A DNA stretch of 64,000 nucleotides from Paenibacillus sp. FSL R5-0912 (GCF_000758605.1 NZ_CP009282.1:3968001-4032000); one strand, 5' to 3'; counted from the stretch's first letter, positions 37,525 to 46,463 are shown. The notes: generated from the letters alone by a model not told the origin. Translations and numbers: made by a program.

Positions 37525-38363
37525 GGCTGCATCACCGTCACCATCTTCGCCTCGAATTCCGCGTACGTGATTTTACCCGAAGCCAAGTCCAGGCTATGAA
37601 GATACATCTGCTCTGTTTTTGAATAGTCGCGCTCGACTTTCAGTGACTGTTCCTCCCCCGGGATGGGTACCAGGACATGACACTTTTTCGAAAAAGCCTC
37701 GAAATAGCGGTAGCCGAATATGCGCTGCGAAACCGCATCTAGATGAATGCCATCGGGATTCGCGGTCAAATCTTCCGCTGTGACAAAATAACGATTTGGC
37801 TGTTCGTTAGCGAAGTTCTGCAATCGTTCATTAATCTGCCGGTACTCTGTCGCTTGCTGTCCAAAACCGGTCTTCCCGAGGAAATCACCAAGTCCGCCAA
37901 TGATCAAAGGTACCTCATCAAGATTTAATTCGTTTCTGAGGGTCTCAATGATGAGGGACAACTTTTCGTAATAAGTTTCATGTAGCGAATGATAGCTGTC
38001 GCTCTCACCCTGGTGCCACAGGATTCCGCAGATTTGACTGGATCGCAGGGCGAAGCGGGCTTCGGACAACGCATGCTGAAATAGGATGCCTTCCGGATGC
38101 CAGTCATTCAATGAACTGCCACCTTCCGCACAAGGAATCAAACCAATTTCTTCATCGGGACTTACTTTCGACCAGGCCTCGGCAAATGACGCCGCCAGGC
38201 TAACCCCGGAAACGGGACGGTCATAATTAATCGGCTCTGTCATCATCTGCCACTGTCCATTGCGCAGCATTTTTATTTTTTCATTATAGATAGGATCGAC
38301 TTCATGCAAAAAACCACGGCCCGCCATATTCGACTGACCCAGCATTAAAAATGACTTTATCAT
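37521..38363 (-). CDS. SGNH-type carbohydrate acetylesterase (sialate O-acetylesterase domain)
   Basis: 280 residues without a signal peptide. Block I GQSNMAGRG (about 9-17) carries the nucleophilic serine, LWHQGESDSYHS is the block with the Gln-Gly-Glu-Ser motif of the SASA/CE6-like family, and DGIHLDAVS near residue 210 supplies the Asp and His. Members deacetylate sugars. CTCCTT (38374-38379 on the plus strand, AAGGAG on the coding strand) precedes the ATG. It is cotranscribed with PadR. The AT-richer base composition than the flanking carbohydrate genes hints at separate acquisition. A link to acetylated xanthan fragments is possible but not shown. Confidence 0.85.
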   Translation of the reverse strand: MIKSFLMLGQSNMAGRGFLHEVDPIYNEKIKMLRNGQWQMMTEPINYDRPVSGVSLAASFAEAWSKVSPDEEIGLIPCAEGGSSLNDWHPEGILFQHALSEARFALRSSQICGILWHQGESDSYHSLHETYYEKLSLIIETLRNELNLDEVPLIIGGLGDFLGKTGFGQQATEYRQINERLQNFANEQPNRYFVTAEDLTANPDGIHLDAVSQRIFGYRYFEAFSKKCHVLVPIPGEEQSLKVERDYSKTEQMYLHSLDLASGKITYAEFEAKMVTVMQP

Positions 38364-38392
38364 TTAGGCTTCACTCCTTCACATCACAATAT

Positions 38393-38442
38393 TAGTCTAA
38401 TTGGACTAAATATATTGTATAGTCTGATTAGACTATAGTCAA
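38393..38442 (-). promoter_or_regulatory. Esterase-PadR promoter with two palindromic operators
   Basis: On the minus strand, TTGACT (-35; plus 38437-38442) and TACAAT (-10; plus 38414-38419) are spaced by exactly 17 bp. Operator 1, TAGTCTGATTAGACTA (38420-38435), fills the spacer. Operator 2, TAGTCTAATTGGACTA (38393-38408), lies at the expected transcription start. The starts are 27 bp apart. PadR binding is inferred. Confidence 0.75.
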
Positions 38443-39196
38443 ATCATCGGTCTGGGTAAGACCTCATCGGCTTTAGTGTTGCTCACGCTCGCTCGTTTTG
38501 ATGCCAAATTCCTGCTCAATCCACTCCTATCTATTACCCGATTGGGCGATTGGAATGACTTCGATCCCTTCTTAAATGCGTTCTATATAGACTGAAAAAC
38601 AAGTATTAGACTGGCTGGCGCCTCATTAAAATGACGGGTAGGCTAACACCAGGAATATGATTCCATTGAGTACCGTCGAGATGATTAGTTGCGCCAGAAT
38701 GGAACTTAGGAGCGAATTTTGGTCGTAAGTGTTTGCCTTTATATCAGCAAGTCTAACTTTCCACAAAAGTTGGGTATTTTATGGACGGTACTATAGAACA
38801 TGACAGTGAATTAAGTTGCTATAGTTAAGGTCATTTTTAATTATTAAACAACGTAAAAAGATCGGAATTACCATAAATAATAGTAAAACATGATTCTAAT
38901 AAATAATCATAGATTGAATCTGATGGATGGTGAGACGCTGATCGTTAAATGATTATCAATTCCTCGTTTTTTGCCCGGGGTACTCTTATTCAATATTACA
39001 TGTCCTTGGCTGGCTCCAATATATCACTGCATACCCTGTCAGTTATCTGCGGCAATGGAATTCCTTGCCTGAATGTTAACTGTAACTTTTACAGCGCTCT
39101 GATATTAAGCGAATAAAAGCTCTGTAACATAGGGGGTAGGACCAGCAGGAAGACAAGCTGGCAGCTGCAAGCTATAAGTGAAGGGAGGATGCTTAC
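38443..39196. other. AT-rich intergenic region with no supported gene
   Basis: About 750 bp without a credible ORF. The minus strand at about 38470-38580 gives short readable pieces broken by stops (such as EWIEQEFGIKTSE), possibly coding decay, but no family is recognised. The right end holds a CTGTAA-CTT-TTACAG palindrome (39080-39094) and TTAACT-N6-TTTACA (39076-39093), a candidate PhoP box upstream of the glpP operon. Confidence 0.5.
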
Positions 39197-39757
39197 TTGA
39201 AGCATAACCCCATTATTGCTTCGATCACCGAGGAGTCACAGCTGGACCAGGCGGTTGCCTGCGGTGTGAAGCGTGTGAATCTGATGACCGGGAACATCAA
39301 CAACCTGGGGAAGATTGTGAAGCCGCTGCAGCAGGCAGGCAAGCAGGTATTCGTCCATGTAGAGATGGTCGGCGGGATTGGCAGAGATGCGGCGGCGATT
39401 CAGTATTTGGCTGAAGCCTTCCGGATCGACGGGATCATTACCACCAAGAGCAATGCCATCGCCACAGCCAGAGCGCACGGGCTCGCCAGTATCCAGAGGG
39501 TTTTCGCCATTGATACGGCGGCAGTAGAGACTGCCCTGCGGATGATCAAGAACTGTAACCCCGACGAGGTCGAGCTGATGCCCGGACTGATGCCGAGAAT
39601 TATCAGGGACATGAAGCAACGCATTAAGCAGCCGCTGATCGTAGGCGGACTGATCCGGGAAAAGCAGGAAATCAGCAGTGCGCTGGACAGCGGCGCCGAT
39701 TATGTCTCCATTGGGGATGCGGCCCTGTGGCAGTGGACGCGTGGAACAAGTGAATAA
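39197..39757 (+). CDS. glpP: Glycerol-3-phosphate-responsive antiterminator GlpP
   Basis: 186 residues, the full length of the GlpP family, a TIM-barrel-like RNA-binding antiterminator activated by glycerol-3-phosphate. Recognisable blocks are VFVHVEMVGGIGRD, DGIITTKSNAIATA, QRVFAIDTAA, VELMPGLMPRI and the C-terminal PLIVGGLI plus GADYVSIGD, matching phosphate-binding loops. It starts with TTG 39197 after AGGGAGG. In Bacillus it lets RNA polymerase read through leader terminators of glp genes. Here it heads an operon for glycerophosphodiester use, and a terminator-like stem with a T-run follows it (39823-39865). Confidence 0.93.
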   Translation: MKHNPIIASITEESQLDQAVACGVKRVNLMTGNINNLGKIVKPLQQAGKQVFVHVEMVGGIGRDAAAIQYLAEAFRIDGIITTKSNAIATARAHGLASIQRVFAIDTAAVETALRMIKNCNPDEVELMPGLMPRIIRDMKQRIKQPLIVGGLIREKQEISSALDSGADYVSIGDAALWQWTRGTSE

Positions 39758-39822
39758 CGTACCCCCGGGTGGAGACGATGAGAAAACCCAGCGGTCAGTC
39801 ATTAGCATTCGATGGAGCCTTG

Positions 39823-39865
39823 CCAGGCTGTAGACGGAGGCTTAATTTCTGGAGCTGGTTTTTTT
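39823..39865 (+). terminator. Candidate GlpP-controlled terminator inside the operon
   Basis: CCAGGCT (39823-39829) can pair with AGCTGG (39853-39858) with one bulge, followed at once by seven T (39859-39865). It lies in the 165-bp gap between glpP and the HAD gene. Alternative pairings with AGCC/GGCT (39817-39829) exist, as in an antitermination switch. The stem is modest, so this is tentative. Confidence 0.4.
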
Positions 39866-39922
39866 GCGCGGAAATTCCGGCGCGGAGAACCAGTGAACCT
39901 GAATGAAAAGGAGCAAGCGCGG

Positions 39923-40705
39923 ATGGACATCGCTTCATATGAAGCCTACTGCTTTGATTTGGATGGGACCGTGCTGATTGGCGATCAGCTGCTTGCAGGT
40001 GTGGTTGAGACGGTTGCGGAGCTGCGGCGAAGAGACCGGAGAGTTCTTTTTCTGACCAACAGCTCGGTCCATACTCCCCGGGATTGTCAGCGCAGACTGG
40101 AGCACATGGGGCTGGCCTGCGGAGAAGATGAAATCTTGACGGCACTCTATGTCAGCGGCAGCTACTTCGCCCGGGAGGAACCGGAGGCGAGGGTGTATCT
40201 GGTTGGAGAAGCGGTGATGCGAAGGCAAATGGAGGAGTCCGGAGTGGCCGTCACCGGGGACCCGGAGGAAGCAACCCATGTACTGGTAGGCATGGACCGC
40301 AATTTCAATTATGAGAAGCTGGTGCTCGGAATGAGAGCAGCAAGAAGGGGCGCCAGGCTGGTGGCGGTCAATCCCGATCCGGTCTGCCCGGTACCCGGAG
40401 GCTATATCCCGGACACCTGGGCGATTGTCAAAGCGCTGGAAACTGCGGCCGGGACAGAGGCTGAGCTGGTTATTGGCAAGCCTTCTCCCTATTATGCGCA
40501 GGAGGCGCTTCGGATGCTGGCTCACCCTCCGGAGCATTGCCTGATGGTGGGCGACCGGCTGGAGACAGACATTCTGATGGGGAATCGTTGCGGTATGCAG
40601 ACGGCCCTAGTCCTTACCGGCGTGAGTACAAGAGCGGATATTGCGCGGCAGCAGATTCTTCCGGGTTATGTTCTGGACTCCCTGGCCGATCTGTTCAACA
40701 AGTAA
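39923..40705 (+). CDS. HAD-superfamily (class IIA) sugar-phosphatase, NagD/AraL-like
   Basis: 260 residues. HAD motif I DLDGTVLIGD (about 13-22), motif II FLTNSS, the C2-type cap, and the C-terminal motif IV block MVGDRLETDILMGNRCGMQT. The order and length fit the NagD/AraL/glycerol-1-phosphatase group. The start at 39923 is chosen for AAAGGAG (39907-39913), 9 nt upstream; the open frame extends back to 39812 without a signal. In this operon it could dephosphorylate glycerol phosphate or another small phosphate ester, preventing toxic accumulation. Confidence 0.87.
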   Translation: MDIASYEAYCFDLDGTVLIGDQLLAGVVETVAELRRRDRRVLFLTNSSVHTPRDCQRRLEHMGLACGEDEILTALYVSGSYFAREEPEARVYLVGEAVMRRQMEESGVAVTGDPEEATHVLVGMDRNFNYEKLVLGMRAARRGARLVAVNPDPVCPVPGGYIPDTWAIVKALETAAGTEAELVIGKPSPYYAQEALRMLAHPPEHCLMVGDRLETDILMGNRCGMQTALVLTGVSTRADIARQQILPGYVLDSLADLFNK

Positions 40706-40737
40706 GTCTAACCCCAATAACAGGAGGATGAGAAACG

Positions 40738-41481
40738 ATGCAGGATTGTAAAATACTCGCCCACCGCGGTGCAAGCGCCTATGCACCGGAGAATACGATG
40801 GAAGCCTTCAGGCTCGCGGTGCAGCAGCATGCCGACGGTCTGGAAATCGACATTCACCTGACCCAAGACGGAGAGATCGTGGTGATTCATGATGATACGA
40901 TTGACCGCACCTCTAACGGCAAAGGAGATATTATGTCCTACACGCTGGCTGAGCTTAAGACCTTCCGCTTCAATACAGGCTTCGAGGAGCAATACCCGGA
41001 TGCTCAAATTCCTTCTCTACGAGAAGTGCTGGAACTGGTGAAGGAGCATGATCTATATCTGAACATCGAAGTGAAAGATATCCTCTCTAAGTCGGAGCTC
41101 TACTCCGGGCTCGGTAATGAGGCGGCGAAGCTGGTAGAGGAATATGGCCTCGGTGCAAATGTCATCTTCTCATCCTTCAATCATACCTCTATGGTGCGGC
41201 TCAAGGAGTCTTGTCCGGAGATGCGGACAGCGCTGCTCTACATCGCGGGGCTGTACGAGGGTGGGAAATATGCGCAAATGACCGGAGCCGATGCCCTGCA
41301 TCCGTTGTACATCGGGGTTAACCGCGAACTGGTAGAAGAAGCGCACGCAGCGGGGGTTCAGGTCAATGCTTGGACAGTGAATGATCCGGTCCATATCCGC
41401 ATGGTGCTGGAGGCCGGTGTAGACGCGATCATCACTGACCGTCCCGATGTCTGCTATCCGCTTAGAGAGGTACGGGCATGA
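40738..41481 (+). CDS. Glycerophosphodiester phosphodiesterase (copy 1)
   Basis: A 247-residue GDPD/UgpQ-type TIM barrel without a signal peptide. Active-site blocks are AHRGASAYAPENT (about 7-19), EIDIHLTQDGEIVVIHDDTIDRTS (catalytic His and Glu region) and LNIEVKD. It hydrolyses deacylated phospholipid head-group diesters to sn-glycerol-3-phosphate and alcohol in the cytoplasm. AGGAGG precedes the ATG. It overlaps copy 2 by 4 nt (ATGA). The product is the inducer of GlpP. Confidence 0.93.
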   Translation: MQDCKILAHRGASAYAPENTMEAFRLAVQQHADGLEIDIHLTQDGEIVVIHDDTIDRTSNGKGDIMSYTLAELKTFRFNTGFEEQYPDAQIPSLREVLELVKEHDLYLNIEVKDILSKSELYSGLGNEAAKLVEEYGLGANVIFSSFNHTSMVRLKESCPEMRTALLYIAGLYEGGKYAQMTGADALHPLYIGVNRELVEEAHAAGVQVNAWTVNDPVHIRMVLEAGVDAIITDRPDVCYPLREVRA

Positions 41482-42212
41482 AGCAGACACAGATACTGGC
41501 TCACCGGGGAGCAAGCGCCTATGCGCCGGAGAATACGATGGCTGCTTTCGGGCTGGCCCTTGACATGGGGGCACACGGCATTGAACTGGATGTACAGCTG
41601 ACCCGGGACGGGAAGCTGGTGGTGATCCACGATCTCTCCATTGACCGGACTTCGAACGGGACAGGTCTGGTCGGAGAGCTGACGCTGGAGGAGCTGCGGC
41701 AGTATGATTTCTCGTATACTTTTGCCGGGAAATACGGAACGGACGGAAGCCGCCTGCCCGAGCTTGGAGAGGTGATGGAGTTCGCCATGAAGCACGGGTT
41801 GTACATCAACATCGAGACGAAGGATTATTCTCGGCCTTACGGTGAAGTGAATCTGCGGACAGCGGAGCTGGTACGCCGCTATGGCTATACAGAGAATACA
41901 TTGATCTCTTCGATCAATCATACAGCGGTAGCCCGGCTGAAGCGTGACTACCCGGAGCTCAAGACGGCGATTGCGTTCATGGAGAGCTTCTACCGGCTGG
42001 AGGCATATGCGGCGAATTGCCGGGCGGATGTGCTGCATCCGTATTACCCCGGCGTAGATGAAGCCTTCATGGAGCTGGCGAACCGCAGCCGGTTCGAGGT
42101 CAATCCCTGGACGGTGGACGATGAGGCGGAGATGATCCGCTTGCGGAATCTGGGGGTTACGCGGATTATGACCAATAAACCGGACCTTGCGCTAGAGTGC
42201 CTGAAGAACTGA
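41478..42212 (+). CDS. Glycerophosphodiester phosphodiesterase (copy 2, tandem paralogue)
   Basis: 244 residues. It has the same blocks as copy 1 (AHRGASAYAPENTM, ELDVQLTRDGKLVVIHDLSI, INIETKD) but diverges in the second half, so it is an old tandem duplication with possible division of substrates (different head groups or wall teichoic-acid fragments). The ATG lies inside the stop region of copy 1 (ATGA), so translation is coupled. Confidence 0.93.
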   Translation: MKQTQILAHRGASAYAPENTMAAFGLALDMGAHGIELDVQLTRDGKLVVIHDLSIDRTSNGTGLVGELTLEELRQYDFSYTFAGKYGTDGSRLPELGEVMEFAMKHGLYINIETKDYSRPYGEVNLRTAELVRRYGYTENTLISSINHTAVARLKRDYPELKTAIAFMESFYRLEAYAANCRADVLHPYYPGVDEAFMELANRSRFEVNPWTVDDEAEMIRLRNLGVTRIMTNKPDLALECLKN

Positions 42213-42258
42213 TAGACGAATGGAAGCGGCCCTAAGAATCCGGCTGGAGGAGGAGAAT

Positions 42259-43350
42259 ATGAGCGGCATCGTTCTGGAGAAGGTAACCAAGAAATACGGC
42301 GACAAGCTGATTATTGAGGATTTGAATCTGAGCATTGAGAGCGGCAGCTTCACGGTGCTGGTCGGCCCTTCCGGGTGCGGCAAGTCTACGACGCTAAGGA
42401 TGATTGCCGGACTGGAGCATTCCACGGAAGGCACGATTCACATCGGCGGGGTAAGCATGAACCAGGTAGAGCCGGGCAGACGGAATCTGGCCATGGTGTT
42501 TCAGAATTATGCCTTGTACCCGACCATGACGGTCGAGAAGAACATTGAATACGGGCTGAAGAATAATAAAGTACCGAAGGAGGAACGCAAGCGGCTGATT
42601 ACTGAAATTGCGGAGACTGTCGGACTGACCAGACATTTGCATAAAAAGCCGGAGTTTCTCTCCGGCGGTGAACGCCAGCGGGTCGCTTTGGCGCGGGCTA
42701 TGGTGAAGAAGCCTGCCGTGTTCCTGATGGACGAGCCGCTGTCCAATCTGGATGCCAAGCTGAGGCAGCAGATGCGGGCGGAGCTGATCGAGCTGCACAA
42801 GAAACTTGGCGCGACCTTTGTCTATGTGACCCATGATCAAGTGGAGGCGATGAGCATGGGCACCCGGATCGTGCTGATGGATGGCGGGAAGGTCATGCAG
42901 GAGGATAACCCGCACAACCTGTATTACAATCCGGCCAACCTGTTCTCCAGCCGTTTCATCGGCACCCCGCCGATGAATATTCTCGCACTGGACCACTGTG
43001 GGGAAGAGATCCGTAAGCTGGCTCCGCAGCAGGCCCGGTATCTCGGCTTCCGTCCGGAGAAAGCGAAGTTTACCCTGGAGCCGGGAATGGAGCCGGACAA
43101 TACCGTTAGCCTGACGGGTACGCTCAGCGGCCGGGAGCTGCTCGGGTCAGAGATTATTTACAAAGTGCAGCTGGAGAACGGGCTGATCATTTCGGTGAAA
43201 TGCTTCGATCGTCCGGAACGCGAGCTGGAAGCCGTGAGACTCTACGTGAAGAAGGAGCATCTGGCATTCTTCGACGCGCAGGAGCAGCGTGTCCGGGAAG
43301 CTGCACAGTCCGGAATCAGCGCTGCCGTAAGCACTGGTGGTTCGGCATGA
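42259..43350 (+). CDS. UgpC/MalK-type ABC transporter ATPase
   Basis: 363 residues. Walker A GPSGCGKST (about 36-44), Q-loop QNYALYP, signature LSGGERQRVALARA, Walker B VFLMDEPLSNLDAKL, H-loop YVTHDQVEA, and a C-terminal TOBE-type regulatory domain. The start at 42259 follows GGAGGAGG; the ORF opens at 42220 without a site. It is the only transport ATPase in the window and could in principle also energise the two ATPase-less importers. It overlaps the next permease start (ATGA at 43347-43350). Confidence 0.92.
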   Translation: MSGIVLEKVTKKYGDKLIIEDLNLSIESGSFTVLVGPSGCGKSTTLRMIAGLEHSTEGTIHIGGVSMNQVEPGRRNLAMVFQNYALYPTMTVEKNIEYGLKNNKVPKEERKRLITEIAETVGLTRHLHKKPEFLSGGERQRVALARAMVKKPAVFLMDEPLSNLDAKLRQQMRAELIELHKKLGATFVYVTHDQVEAMSMGTRIVLMDGGKVMQEDNPHNLYYNPANLFSSRFIGTPPMNILALDHCGEEIRKLAPQQARYLGFRPEKAKFTLEPGMEPDNTVSLTGTLSGRELLGSEIIYKVQLENGLIISVKCFDRPERELEAVRLYVKKEHLAFFDAQEQRVREAAQSGISAAVSTGGSA

Positions 43351-44246
43351 AGCGGCTCCGCCCCTCCGTGAAGCTGCTCCGCCCCTCCGTGAAGCTGCTT
43401 CCCTATCTGCTGGTTGCTCCGGCAGTGATCATCCTGACCGTATTTTATCTCTATCCGATTCTCTACAACATCTATTTAAGCTTCTTCACCTGGAATATGC
43501 GCGGACCGATGAAGTTCGCCGGACTTAGCAACTATGCAGAGCTGTTCAGCGGCCGGGATTTCCTCCATACCCTGCTCAATACGCTGCTGTACATGGTGAT
43601 GGACGTTGGGCTGGTGATGGTGCTGGCGATGGGGCTGGCGCTCTTTTTACAGAAAAGTACGCCGCTGAACCGCTTCATCCAGACGCTGAGCTTCACACCC
43701 AATATCATCTCGCTGGTATCCGTATCGCTAATCTGGATGTGGCTGATGAACACGGATACGGGGCTGTTCAATTATCTGCTGTCTGTGCTGGGAGCAGCGC
43801 CAGTGGGCTGGCTGACCGATAAGGATGTGGCCCTGTTCTCGCTGGTGCTGGTCTCGGTCTGGAAATCTGTCGGGTTCAATGCACTGATCATTTGCTCTGC
43901 CCTTGGCTCCATTCCGGGTTATCTCTATGAGGCTGCGGCTCTGGATAATGCGTCCAAGCGCTCCGTTTTCTTTCAAATTACACTGAAGATGATTTCACCG
44001 ACCTTGTTCTTCCTGATCCTGATGAATATCATCGGCTCCTTCCAGGTGTTCGAGACGATCAATATCATGACACAAGGCGGTCCGTCCAATGCCACGAACA
44101 CGCTGATCTTCAGCATTTATAAGCAGAGCTTCGAATATTACCGGGTCGGCTACGCCTCCGCAATGGCGGTCGTGCTGATGGGTATCGTGGGGCTGATTAC
44201 GATTTTCTACTTCAAAGCACTGAATAAACGGGTTCATTACCGCTAA
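43347..44246 (+). CDS. UgpA-type ABC transporter permease
   Basis: 299 residues with six transmembrane helices and EAA loop EAAALDNASKRSVFFQITLK. The ATG overlaps the ATPase stop by ATGA, and a start here gives a normal permease N-terminus. The first residues (MKRLRPSVKLLRPSVKLLPY) come from a 21-bp tandem duplication (about 43351-43392). It pairs with the permease at 44259. Glycerophosphodiester or glycerol-3-phosphate import is inferred from the two GDPD genes and GlpP. Confidence 0.9.
   Translation: MKRLRPSVKLLRPSVKLLPYLLVAPAVIILTVFYLYPILYNIYLSFFTWNMRGPMKFAGLSNYAELFSGRDFLHTLLNTLLYMVMDVGLVMVLAMGLALFLQKSTPLNRFIQTLSFTPNIISLVSVSLIWMWLMNTDTGLFNYLLSVLGAAPVGWLTDKDVALFSLVLVSVWKSVGFNALIICSALGSIPGYLYEAAALDNASKRSVFFQITLKMISPTLFFLILMNIIGSFQVFETINIMTQGGPSNATNTLIFSIYKQSFEYYRVGYASAMAVVLMGIVGLITIFYFKALNKRVHYR
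43351..43392 (+). repeat. 21-bp tandem duplication at the 5' end of the permease gene
   Basis: Two adjacent near-identical 21-bp units, each containing CTCCGCCCCTCCGTGAAGCTG or one-base variants, encode the heptad (K/L)LRPSVK twice in the cytoplasmic N-terminus of the permease. Confidence 0.75.
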
Positions 44247-44258
44247 GGGGGTGAGGAA

Positions 44259-45086
44259 ATGAAGGTTTGGGTCCGGCTGCCGGGCAGAGGACTACGGATC
44301 ATTGTATCCGTTCTGCTGATCGTGATCTTCCTGATGCCATTCTATTGGATGATCCTCACCGCGTTCAAGACGCTGGGCGAGGTGCTCCGGATGCCGCCGA
44401 AATTCTGGGTGGATTCGCTGCAATGGCAGAATTTCCGGGATGCTTTTACGAGGATTAACTTTCTGCATTATACCCGCAATTCCCTGATCATTACACTCGG
44501 GACGATGCTCGGCCAGCTGGTCGTGGTTGTGCCGGCAGCCTATGCATTCGCAAGATATCAATTCAAGGGTAAAAATGCGCTGTTCGGCATCGTGCTCGCC
44601 ACCATGATGATTCCGGGCCAGCTGATCTTCCTGCCGATCTTCGTGATGTTTGCGAAGTCCGGACTGCTGAACACGTATGTATCGCTCATCGTGCCCTTCA
44701 TTGCCAGCGGTACGGCCATCTTCATGCTGCGGCAGACCTTCATGCAGGTGCCGGATTCCCAGCTGGAGGCAGCCCGTCTGGATAATGCCAGTGAGTTCAA
44801 AATCATCTATACGATCATGATGCCTGCCGCTGTGCCCACCTTGTCCACACTCGCGCTGCTGACGTTCATCGGGACGTGGAACAGTTACTTTTTCCCGCTC
44901 GTATGGACCACAACCGATGCCGTCCGGACCTTGCCGCTTGGAATTCAGAAGCTCCAGGATGTGGAGGGACTCAGCCCGCAGATCGTGATGGCCGGGAATA
45001 TGATGCTGATTGTGCCGATTCTGCTGGTCTTCCTGATTGCACGCAAGCAGATTATCAAAGCGTTCACCTACATGGGAGTGAAGTAG
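44259..45086 (+). CDS. UgpE-type ABC transporter permease
   Basis: 275 residues with six transmembrane helices. The EAA loop is EAARLDNASEFKIIYTIMMP, followed by the C-terminal RKQIIKAFTYMGVK typical of MalG/UgpE permeases. GGGGGTGAGGAA precedes the ATG, 12 nt after the partner permease stop. Confidence 0.93.
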   Translation: MKVWVRLPGRGLRIIVSVLLIVIFLMPFYWMILTAFKTLGEVLRMPPKFWVDSLQWQNFRDAFTRINFLHYTRNSLIITLGTMLGQLVVVVPAAYAFARYQFKGKNALFGIVLATMMIPGQLIFLPIFVMFAKSGLLNTYVSLIVPFIASGTAIFMLRQTFMQVPDSQLEAARLDNASEFKIIYTIMMPAAVPTLSTLALLTFIGTWNSYFFPLVWTTTDAVRTLPLGIQKLQDVEGLSPQIVMAGNMMLIVPILLVFLIARKQIIKAFTYMGVK

Positions 45087-45152
45087 CGGGAATACCCTGC
45101 GGCCTTGCATGTTGAATACCAAATACAGCAGTTCATGGAGGAGAAACGAATA

Positions 45153-46463
45153 ATGAAGGTATGGGGAAAAAGAGTAACTCCGCTGCTCGCCACTGTTGCA
45201 CTGACTGCCGTTCTTGCAGGCTGTGCCACCACCGAAGCCGAATCCAGTGTAGCGGCCTATGAGAAAGGGGATTCCGTCCTCGAGCTGAATTTCTGGACTT
45301 CTGCCGTGGAGGATGTGAACCAGAATCTGGTGGACCAGTTCAACGAGACCAAGGGAGCCGAGCTGAATATTCATGTGAATGCCGAATATCAGGGCGATTA
45401 TTGGGAAATGCAGCAGAAGATCAACGCTGCAGCCATAGCGGGTACGCTGCCGAATGTTTTTATTGATGAAGTGGCGATGACTAAGGGATTTGCCGACAGT
45501 GACATTATTACCAACCTCGAACCGTTCATGGAAACGGACAAGTTCGATACCTCGGATTTCAAAATCGGCGACCTCGGCAACCTGTATCTGGGCGAGGATC
45601 TGTATGCCTTTCCGCATATGCGGAGTGTTCCCGTGATGTATGTAAACAAGACGCTTGCCGCTAAAGAAGGGCTGGATCCGAACGGCCCGGCGACCTTTGC
45701 CGAACTGGAGGCCTATCTGCAGACCGCATATGATGCTACCGGCCAGCCGCCGATGTACCTGTTCAACTATGACTTCTGGGTGATGGAGGCGCTGCTGCAT
45801 TCATACTCGGATACCCATGTGGTCAATGAGGATGAGACGAAATCCAACATCAACAGCGAAGGCGCAGTGAAGCTGATCACCTTCATTGAGGATCTGGAAT
45901 CCAAGGGTCTCATCAAAGTACTCGGAGTCACAGACAAGGATGCCTACTATGCCTCCATTGCCAATCCGGGCACAGCGCTGATTTTCTCCAGTGTCGGCGG
46001 CTACAAAACGTTCGCCGGTATGGCCGCGGAGAGTGGAATAGATCTCGGCGTATCCATGATCCCTACCGGAGAAGACGGCAAACGGGGCGTGCCGGTCGGC
46101 GGATCGAATACGTATCTGGCGAATACGGGAACGGATAATGAGAAGGCGGCCGCTTTTGAATTCATGAAATGGCTGTCGGATACAGAGCAGGCGGCGTATG
46201 CTTCTGCCAATACGGGATATCTCCCGACCCGTCTAACCTCCCTGGACACGGAGCTGATGAAAGAGACCATTGCCGCCTTCCCTGGCTACAAAGTCGCTTC
46301 CGATGAGCTGGAATTCAGCAAAATGCGTCCTATGACCGGTACGTATCACGAAATCGAAGATCTGATGGGCACACGCATCAACGATATCTGGCTGGAGAAC
46401 CTTCCGATACAGGAAAGCCTGGACACCCTTGCTAAAGAGGTGGATGCAATTCTGAACCGCTGA
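45153..46463 (+). CDS. UgpB-type extracellular solute-binding lipoprotein
   Basis: 436 residues with a lipoprotein signal and lipobox LAGC at about 20-23, then a family 1 solute-binding fold (VLELNFWTSAVEDVNQNLVD at the start of the mature protein; GVPVGGSNTYLANTG near the hinge). The start at 45153 follows GGAGGA; the ORF from 45105 lacks a site. It is the receptor of the transporter at 42259-45086. The ligand is inferred to be a glycerophosphodiester or glycerol-3-phosphate; a sugar cannot be excluded because the family also binds maltose-type ligands. Confidence 0.9.
   Translation: MKVWGKRVTPLLATVALTAVLAGCATTEAESSVAAYEKGDSVLELNFWTSAVEDVNQNLVDQFNETKGAELNIHVNAEYQGDYWEMQQKINAAAIAGTLPNVFIDEVAMTKGFADSDIITNLEPFMETDKFDTSDFKIGDLGNLYLGEDLYAFPHMRSVPVMYVNKTLAAKEGLDPNGPATFAELEAYLQTAYDATGQPPMYLFNYDFWVMEALLHSYSDTHVVNEDETKSNINSEGAVKLITFIEDLESKGLIKVLGVTDKDAYYASIANPGTALIFSSVGGYKTFAGMAAESGIDLGVSMIPTGEDGKRGVPVGGSNTYLANTGTDNEKAAAFEFMKWLSDTEQAAYASANTGYLPTRLTSLDTELMKETIAAFPGYKVASDELEFSKMRPMTGTYHEIEDLMGTRINDIWLENLPIQESLDTLAKEVDAILNR

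Noticed and set aside
38470..38580. Possible short gene on the minus strand
   Set aside because: Stops interrupt every frame within about 20-30 codons and no start or ribosome binding site is seen.
44292..45800. A 502-residue minus-strand ORF opposite the UgpE and UgpB-type genes
   Set aside because: Rich in His, Gln and Arg with no domain, no ribosome binding site, and fully opposite two clear transport genes. It is a high-GC antisense shadow.
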